A stretch of DNA of 12,159 nt, taken from assembly GCA_036939355.1 (NCBI GenBank), contig JALLAP010001707.1, forward strand, positions 1 through 12,159, given 5' to 3'. The notes beneath the pieces are model-generated. The model saw only the letters and a list, made by a program, of their open reading frames with translations, had not been told where the DNA came from and made no database searches. The number at the start of each line of letters is the position of its first letter. The first letter of the stretch is position 1. Below, piece after piece: positions 7,375 through 12,159 of the stretch. The stretch is from Thalassiosira profunda. Lineage: Eukaryota > Bacillariophyta > Thalassiosirophyceae > Thalassiosirales > Thalassiosiraceae. Both the position numbers and the translations under genes were made by a program.

Positions 7375-7432
7375 AGAGAGCAAAGTGTGAAGCTCTCAGC
7401 CACTGCACCACTCCTCCCCAGAATCAACAACC

Positions 7433-7648
7433 ATGGCCACCAACGAAGCAACCGCTGTCAAGCTTGAAGAGGAGGCGGCTGCCCTGAAGGAGGAATTGAA
7501 AGTCGTCGAGGAGGCACAGTCGACGAGCGCGGCCATGAAAGCGCTGGCGGCGTTTGCTGAAAAGGAGGGCGAGCCCTTCTCTACCTCTCACCCTGAGCCA
7601 AACGAGTGGCACAAAAGTGCCGGAGGCGGCGGATGCAACATTCTGTAG
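7433..7648 (+). CDS. Probable heterotrimeric G-protein gamma subunit, 71 aa with CaaX box
   Basis: A single-exon 71-residue gene with an ideal eukaryotic start context (ACCATGG). Residues 9-27 form a charged amphipathic helix (KLEEEAAALKEELKVVEEA). Next come STSAAMKALAAFAEK, then a Glu-Pro step (EGEPF) and PEPNEWHK. The C-terminus is a Gly run and CNIL, a CaaX box whose final Leu predicts geranylgeranylation at Cys68. Helix, Ser-Ala-Ala helix, acidic-Pro turn, Asn-x-aromatic and prenylated tail is the layout of a G-gamma (GGL) subunit, and the length fits the usual 65-75 residues. The usual NPF is NEW here. In the cell it would pair with a G-beta propeller and anchor it to the membrane. The alternative is another small prenylated coiled-coil protein. 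No other G-protein gene is in the window. Confidence 0.62.
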   Translation: MATNEATAVKLEEEAAALKEELKVVEEAQSTSAAMKALAAFAEKEGEPFSTSHPEPNEWHKSAGGGGCNIL

Positions 7649-7807
7649 GCATGTTCTCTGATTGGTACGATCAGTTGCGGAGCCTCCTAACCCGACACGG
7701 TGCGGTTGGTTGAGTTGTGGCTCACAGGTGGCGTGTCGTTGTCTGATTGGTGCGACCGCCATCGTCGAAGGGCATAACTCGATAGAAGGCATCCAACCAG
7801 TCTCCCG
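7649..7807. other. Convergent 3' intergenic gap (159 nt)
   Basis: This lies between the stop of the G-gamma-like gene and the stop of the convergent methyltransferase gene. A short imperfect direct repeat, TCTGATTGGTACGA near 7656-7670 and TCTGATTGGTGCGA near 7742-7755, is the only structure seen. No RNA gene is apparent. Confidence 0.5.
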
Positions 7808-9169
7808 CTATCTGCTCCCAACCAAAACCAAGTTTCTCTTTGAGATTTCCTCTTCGAACTCCTCCAGCCCTACCGCTTCTTCTGCAAACTCGCTCTTTCT
7901 CATCGAATTGATCACGGCCATGGCCCGGTGCGACACCTCCCGATGGTCGTCGAGCTCGACCAGCCTCGACAAAGAATCGACCTCCTTCTTGTCGCACAAC
8001 GTGTGCCAGTGCGGCACAAACGGCGCCAGGTATCGCTTGGGATAGCAGCACGGGCAAATGACAAAGTTGGCCACGTCGTGGAGGGACGCAAAGCGCAGGG
8101 CCAGATCCGACAAGTCGCCACACGCGTGGAGGGCGACGACGCAGTCCACCGTCACCCTTTCCGACGACGCGTCGTACGTTTCGACGTACTCTGCAAAGTT
8201 CTGCGTGATGAACTCGATCCTATTCTCCACCCTGCACTTGGTCGCGTACTCTTTGCCGGCCTCCACGCTGCTCTCGTTGCAATCGACCACGACCACTTGC
8301 GCTTCGGGAAAGTGCACCGCCAATTGCACGGCCAGATCCCCACGCCCACCGCCCACATCTAGAAATCTCGCGGGCGTATGGTCGCATTGTTTGATGCGCG
8401 AGATGAACCAGGAGACCTGCCGATTCTTCTTCGACAAGAGGTACTCGACTCGTGTGAGCTTGCCGTGGGCCGATATCGAATGCTGGCTTCCGTCGGGGAG
8501 GTTGAGCGTGGCGCTCATCGGATCCCATGCGCTCATCGGATCGCACGAGGATGCCTCTTTGATGTCATCGTGCAGAGACCGACACGGCTGGCACAGCGTC
8601 CAGCTCTCATTGGATTGGCCCTCCGTCTCCTTGCGCTCCAACGCCGCCCGATCCTCCGGTCTCACGGGCCCCGGGCGGTACTTTCGCGGGGCCTTGACCG
8701 GCCTCCCCGTGATCCTCTCGATGATTGCGTTCACCGCCTCCTTTGGCTTGCTGTTCTCCACTACTGATTGCAATTCCCCCGCCTCCATGTTCAAGTAGGT
8801 TGCATATATCAAATAGTTGGGGAGGGCGAGGACCTCCTGGATCAGCTTCACCGCGGGGGCGCACTTTATCAGCTCGCACTTCTCGACGCGACGATAGCTG
8901 ACGCCCCGCTCATTGATGTCGAAGTGCCCGTGCACGCGGACGACGGAGTCGACATAGAGAAAGCCAAACTCCGACGGGGCGCAGACATCCTCCGTGGGGC
9001 GGGGGACGAAGACATCGGATGACCACTCGGCGTCGTCGCCCAGGACGGCCAATTTGAGGTACTTCGGGGCGGATTTCGGGCTGATGTTCTTCTTGCGGAG
9101 GATGCGGCCGCGGAGGTCGAACGGCTGAGGGGCGTCGGCCGGGGCCGTCGCGGGGGCGTTGGGGGCCAT
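7808..9169 (-). CDS. Putative OB-fold plus SAM-dependent methyltransferase (METTL25/TRM13/GSTCD-like)
   Basis: One uninterrupted frame; I choose the ATG at 9169 (GCCATGGC, strong context), giving 453 residues. An upstream in-frame ATG at 9385 would overlap the divergent exonuclease gene and adds only non-conserved sequence. Residues 18-103 look like an OB-fold: DLRGRILRKKNIS, YLKLAVLG, SVVRVHGHFDI, RRVEKCELI. A basic linker and a Cys-containing stretch (CQPC) follow. The methyltransferase domain (about 235-453) has SAM-binding motif I FLDVGGGRGDLAVQLA (269-284), the acidic end of beta-2 VVVVDCN, VVALHACGDLSDLALR (344-359) and VICPCCYPKRY. The combination HACGD...CPCC is typical of the METTL25/TRM13/GSTCD-related group (Methyltransf_32 type). 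An OB-fold suggests a nucleic-acid substrate, possibly tRNA or rRNA; this is inference. Its divergent neighbour is an rRNA-processing-type exonuclease. Confidence 0.78.
   Translation of the reverse strand: MAPNAPATAPADAPQPFDLRGRILRKKNISPKSAPKYLKLAVLGDDAEWSSDVFVPRPTEDVCAPSEFGFLYVDSVVRVHGHFDINERGVSYRRVEKCELIKCAPAVKLIQEVLALPNYLIYATYLNMEAGELQSVVENSKPKEAVNAIIERITGRPVKAPRKYRPGPVRPEDRAALERKETEGQSNESWTLCQPCRSLHDDIKEASSCDPMSAWDPMSATLNLPDGSQHSISAHGKLTRVEYLLSKKNRQVSWFISRIKQCDHTPARFLDVGGGRGDLAVQLAVHFPEAQVVVVDCNESSVEAGKEYATKCRVENRIEFITQNFAEYVETYDASSERVTVDCVVALHACGDLSDLALRFASLHDVANFVICPCCYPKRYLAPFVPHWHTLCDKKEVDSLSRLVELDDHREVSHRAMAVINSMRKSEFAEEAVGLEEFEEEISKRNLVLVGSR
8511..8546. repeat. 18-base in-frame duplication in the methyltransferase gene
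   Basis: GCGCTCATCGGATC occurs at 8511-8524 and 8529-8542, an 18-base period. On the minus strand it encodes a doubled DPMSA(W) in a linker upstream of the methyltransferase domain. It looks like a small recent slippage duplication that keeps the frame. Confidence 0.8.
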
Positions 9170-9377
9170 GGCGTCGGATTGTTGAGGCGCACGCCACGGC
9201 GCAGCGCAGGCAGTGCGGGCGGTGGCGGGGAGGAGTTGGCTGGGCGATTCTGGCCACTCATTTTCGGCTTCTTTGTTGCAAGTGTAATTTCCTTGGTTGC
9301 AAAGTGCAAGCAACGCGCGCAACACTTGGCGCCGCAGCACCGCCCCGCCCCATCCAAACCGGCACCCTCTCCTCGGC
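9170..9377. promoter_or_regulatory. Divergent promoter region, methyltransferase / exonuclease
   Basis: These 208 bases separate the two divergent start codons. A near-direct repeat, GTTGCAAGTG (9275-9284) and GTTGCAAAGTG (9296-9306), lies in the locally AT-richer middle. A shared promoter for two RNA-metabolism genes is plausible. No TATA box is seen. Confidence 0.5.
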
Positions 9378-10553
9378 ATGAGCAAGATGGCCGGCGCCGT
9401 CTTCTACACGAAGAAGGCCAAGGCCAAGATGCGGGCGCGGAAGCGGAGGAAGATGAGGGCCGACGATGGCGACGGCGGGGCAGGAGACGGCGATGTTCAC
9501 GACGTGCGCGAAGGGGCATCGTCCCCATCAGCAGCCGCAGCCAGCAACGATGGTGGAGACGGCGACGGCGACGATGCGGGCAAGCGCGGCAATAAAAAGC
9601 GCGCCGCCGATAGGATGTCCGACGGGCACAAGCGGCAGTTCGACGATGGCGACGGTCGATCACATGATGGACACAAACACAAAAAGGCAAAGGCAAATCA
9701 GATGCCAACTACAATAACCGTCCCGGCCGACCTGACGTCAAAGGAGGCCAAGAAGTTCCGCAAAGACGCCCGCCGAAGGGCCCGCGCCGCGGGGCAGAAC
9801 GAGCAGGCGCTCAAGTTCGTCGTCGAGGGGCAGGCCGAACAATCCACCGAGGGAGAACCGGACGACGGCAAGGCAAAGAAGCGGGAATTTCCCCGCATCA
9901 ACGACCTCCTCTCCCAGGCGGCCGCCCAGAAGAAGCTCGACGAAAAGCTGGCCAAGCATAAGGCGGCCAACGATGCGCTATCCGTGGCGGAAAAGCAACG
10001 GTACGTGGCGATCGACTGCGAGATGGTCGGGATCGGGTCCGACGGTCGGAAGTCCGCCCTCGCCCGCGCGTCCGCCGTCGACTGGAACGGGGAGGTATTA
10101 TTGGACACGTTCGTCCGGGTGCCGGAGCGGGTGACCGACTTTCGCACCCGCGTCTCCGGGGTGCGCGCCAAGAACATCAAGCACGAGGGGGCGATGGAGC
10201 CGGAGGAAGCGCGGATGGCCGTTGGCAAATTACTTTTGGGGAAGGTGTTAGTCGGCCACGCCTTGAAGAACGATCTGTCGGCGTTGATGCTCACGCACCC
10301 ACGGGAGGACATTAGGGACACCGCGCGGTACAAGCCTTTCATGCGCCCGAGCGGGCGGGGCGGGGGGAAATTGCGGCCGCGCAAGTTAAGGGATTTGGTG
10401 TTCGAGAATGTGGGCAGGAGGATCCAGGTGGAGGGGGAGAGCCATTGCAGCGTGGACGATGCGCGGGCGAGTATGGAATTGTTCCAGAGCGTGCGGGGAC
10501 GGTGGGAGCGGGAGTTGGAGGGGAAGAAGGGCGGGAGTCGGGGGAAGAAGTGA
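9378..10553 (+). CDS. REXO4-like DEDDh 3'-5' RNA exonuclease
   Basis: A single-exon gene of 391 residues from ATG 9378; a second in-frame ATG sits three codons on, at 9387. The first 180 residues are basic and low in complexity (KAKAKMRARKRRK, Gly/Asp-rich stretches, HKHKKAK), with likely nuclear or nucleolar localisation signals. The exonuclease domain (about 207-380) carries all DEDDh residues: D213 and E215 in YVAIDCEMVGIG, D299 in GHALKNDLSAL, and H356 with D361 in HCSVDDARASMELF. RYVAIDCEMVG and GHALKNDL are characteristic of REXO4/Rex4 and the related ISG20 group. Yeast Rex4 acts in pre-rRNA ITS1 processing, so a nucleolar rRNA-maturation role is expected. The tail is Lys/Gly-rich. The gene is divergent from the OB-methyltransferase gene. 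Confidence 0.92.
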   Translation: MSKMAGAVFYTKKAKAKMRARKRRKMRADDGDGGAGDGDVHDVREGASSPSAAAASNDGGDGDGDDAGKRGNKKRAADRMSDGHKRQFDDGDGRSHDGHKHKKAKANQMPTTITVPADLTSKEAKKFRKDARRRARAAGQNEQALKFVVEGQAEQSTEGEPDDGKAKKREFPRINDLLSQAAAQKKLDEKLAKHKAANDALSVAEKQRYVAIDCEMVGIGSDGRKSALARASAVDWNGEVLLDTFVRVPERVTDFRTRVSGVRAKNIKHEGAMEPEEARMAVGKLLLGKVLVGHALKNDLSALMLTHPREDIRDTARYKPFMRPSGRGGGKLRPRKLRDLVFENVGRRIQVEGESHCSVDDARASMELFQSVRGRWERELEGKKGGSRGKK

Positions 10554-10833
10554 AAGTGAAGAGAACGCGATGGCGATGAGCTGGCGAAAGGGCATGATCC
10601 ACGAAACTCAACGGGGATGAATGAGCTCCTTAAAGTAAGGTCCTGGAATGCTCTAGGAGGAGGCATCAAGTGGTTTCATTTAGGTACTTGTCTGCAGAAT
10701 TGCTGTAAAGTTGCCTCTACGTAGCCGAAGTACGTATTGGCCGTCAGGTAGCTAACTCGGTCGATGTGGCCCACCGCCCACCACAAAATGCACCGGAGAT
10801 GACGCACCAATAGCGACGGCCCACGCAAAAGCC
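10554..10833. other. Intergenic: exonuclease to ceramide synthase (280 nt)
   Basis: Both flanking genes read rightwards, so this holds the 3' end of the exonuclease gene and the promoter of the ceramide synthase gene. TACGTA occurs twice (10718-10723 and 10731-10736), each a 6-bp palindrome. I see no tRNA, other RNA gene or coding exon. Confidence 0.5.
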
Positions 10834-12159
10834 ATGCCGCGCAGCAAGAAGACCGCGTCGGGCTACGTCCCGCCCCCGCCCATCGTCGAACAGAAGCGGC
10901 TGCGCCAAAAAGATCCGTCGATCGTGCCCGCGCCGCCGTACCTCCTCGCGTCCAAATTGCTCGACGTCGGGTGCACCCTCCCCCTCGTGGGGAGCGCTTG
11001 CCCTCCCATTGAAGAGGGCGGGTGGCGCTCGGCCTTGCCCAATAAGGAGTGGGGCACCTTTCCGGACGGGAAATTGAGCCACTCGTTCAGCAGCTATTAT
11101 ACGGAGGGCGACGTGGAGCGGGACGTGACGTATGCGGATTATTTGCAACGCGCGGACGGTGCACCCGCCGGCCCCGGCTCGCTATCGACGACGCTGGCCG
11201 ACTACTACGACTTTGCGTTCCGCACCGACACCACCACGCTCGGCGATCTGACCCACCCGTCGGCGCTCTGCGTGCTGTTCGTGTTGGTCCTGATCGTCCG
11301 CATCATCAAAAAGATCTGCCTCCCGCGCTTCTCGGCATTGGGATTGCAGCTCGGCCGGGCCGCCCACGGGGATCAGTGGGAACACAACAACGCCGACCGC
11401 ATCGCGAAGTTCGGGGAGTATGTGTATCGGCTGTGCTACCACTCGGCCGTGAGCGCGTACGGACTGTGGTACTTTTGGGACAAGAGCTGGTGGGATGCCG
11501 CAAAGGGAGGGACGAAGAATTTGTGGAGCGGCCACCCCAACCATCCGGTGGAGCCGGGCATGGCGTGGTATTATTTGGTCCAGAGCGCGTACAACGTCGA
11601 TGCGCTGATTTCGCTGATCGAGCTGAGCTTGACGTTGGAGTGGGTGAACCCGTTCGCCTACTCGTCCGCACTGGATTTCCTCGAGAAGGAGCACGTCGTC
11701 GACGAACGCCAACGAAAGGAGCAGGTGTTCAAGATGATGGCCAAATCGAAGCGCCGGACGTTGCTGTGGACGNGCAGGTGTTCAAGATGATGGCCAAATC
11801 GAAGCGCCGGACGTTGCTGTGGACGCCCTTCTTCGAAGTCAAGTGGAGTCCAACCGTCCGGGGCGACTTTCGGGAGATGATGGCGCACCACGTTGTGACG
11901 AATGCGCTGATTTTCTTCAGCTCCTATTACCGCTTCACCCGGATCGGGAGCATGATCTTCCTTATCCACGATTTGAGCGACGTGCCCATCGACATGTCCA
12001 AGCTGGCCAACTTCGTGAAGTGGAAGGTCACAACCATCGCGTGCTTCGCAGTCATGGTGCTTTTGTGGGTCGTGACGCGGCTGACCGTCTTCCCGTTTGT
12101 CATCTGCCGGGCGGTCCTGCTGGAGAGCCACGAGTACCTGGTGTTGAAGGGGACGCTCG
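10834..12159 (+). CDS. Ceramide synthase (TLC/LAG1 domain), partial, broken by an assembly artefact
   Basis: Starts at ATG 10834 and runs off the right edge. The first frame covers 313 codons to 11772. After the artefact at 11773 the same protein continues from 11826 in another frame for 111 more codons. A hydrophilic, Pro-rich N-terminus (1-140) precedes a membrane helix (about 144-161, ALCVLFVLVLIVRII). The TLC domain begins with KFGEYVYRLCYHS and DKSWW. The diagnostic LAG1 motif lies at about 11882-12010: MAHHVVTNALI, SSYYRFTRIG and IHDLSDVPIDMSKL, with the paired His and HDxSD catalytic-type residues. More hydrophobic helices follow. This family N-acylates sphingoid bases with acyl-CoA in the endoplasmic reticulum. 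A charged segment of about 45 residues before the LAG1 motif looks longer than usual. The break is an artefact, so I do not call a pseudogene. Confidence 0.9.
11721..11825. other. Assembly join: 52-base exact duplication flanking a single N
   Basis: Bases 11721-11772 are repeated exactly at 11774-11825, with the only N of the window between them at 11773. This is the mark of two contig ends that overlap by 52 bases but were joined with a one-base gap instead of being merged. The surplus 53 bases shift the frame. Counting only one copy, the ceramide synthase frame continues directly into the LAG1 motif. Confidence 0.93.

Larger units (their letters stand above)
7195..7432. promoter_or_regulatory. 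Divergent promoter region with AT-rich core
   Basis: These 238 bases lie between the divergent starts of the 1011-codon gene and the small G-gamma-like gene. The block 7291-7370 is clearly AT-richer than the surrounding sequence. It carries an 11-bp inverted repeat and a direct repeat of TTTCATTTTGC(A/C)GG, both listed separately. It is the best candidate for a shared bidirectional promoter core. Confidence 0.55.

Noticed and set aside
9170..9385. Longer methyltransferase with an upstream start at 9385
   Set aside because: The extra 72 residues are Cys/Arg/Pro-rich and look like translated promoter. They overlap the start of the divergent exonuclease gene, and the ATG at 9169 has much better context.
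11658..12131. Minus-strand open frame opposite the ceramide synthase
   Set aside because: It crosses the assembly join and is the complement of a strong LAG1-motif coding region.
10834..12159. Ceramide synthase as a pseudogene
   Set aside because: The only defect coincides exactly with the N and the duplicated 52 bases; everything else is intact and conserved.
1..12159. A prokaryotic-style defence system or mobile element
   Set aside because: All genes read as eukaryotic housekeeping or lineage-specific nuclear genes, with introns and no transposase, integrase, terminal repeats or CRISPR-like arrays.

Overview
The window looks like nuclear DNA of a photosynthetic stramenopile, most likely a diatom. 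Genes are compact and GC-rich, introns are very short (68-94 bases) with GT-AG ends, and two loci carry the DUF6824-type domain (GRGG..HPGN / NPPGRFL) that I know mainly from diatoms. A free-standing helicase-associated (HA) repeat protein and an Rdx protein with a possible plastid leader fit the same picture. I see no prokaryotic operons, mobile elements, CRISPR arrays, tRNAs or rRNAs.

Layout, left to right, eight genes with strands - - + - + - + +. (1) 1-390 (-): N-terminal part of a DUF6824 protein, one intron, running off the left edge. (2) 656-1979 (-): an Rdx/SelW-family protein with a CxxC domain and a second, degenerate Rdx-like domain completed by a second exon. (3) 2351-4074 (+): a five-exon, 470-residue protein with three HA repeats and a twofold beta-rich C-terminal repeat. 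(4) 4159-7194 (-): an intronless 1011-residue DUF6824 / Tudor-like / DUF6824 / coiled-coil protein. (5) 7433-7648 (+): a 71-residue protein ending in the prenylation box CNIL, probably a heterotrimeric G-protein gamma subunit. (6) 7808-9169 (-): a putative OB-fold plus SAM-dependent methyltransferase. (7) 9378-10553 (+): a REXO4-type DEDDh 3'-5' exonuclease. (8) 10834-12159 (+): a ceramide synthase (TLC/LAG1 domain), cut by the right edge and broken by an assembly artefact at the single N.

Genes 2/3, 4/5 and 6/7 are divergent pairs sharing intergenic regions of 371, 238 and 208 bases. Pairs 3/4 and 5/6 converge with 84 and 159 bases between stop codons. The genes do not form one pathway: themes are chromatin or nucleic-acid binding (1, 3, 4), RNA metabolism (6, 7), redox (2), G-protein signalling (5) and sphingolipid synthesis (8). 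There is no clear single 'system'. The most unusual items are the tandem Rdx protein with a dead second site, the exon-phased HA repeats with an unknown C-terminal repeat, the DUF6824-Tudor-DUF6824 architecture, the tiny G-gamma candidate and the OB-methyltransferase fusion.
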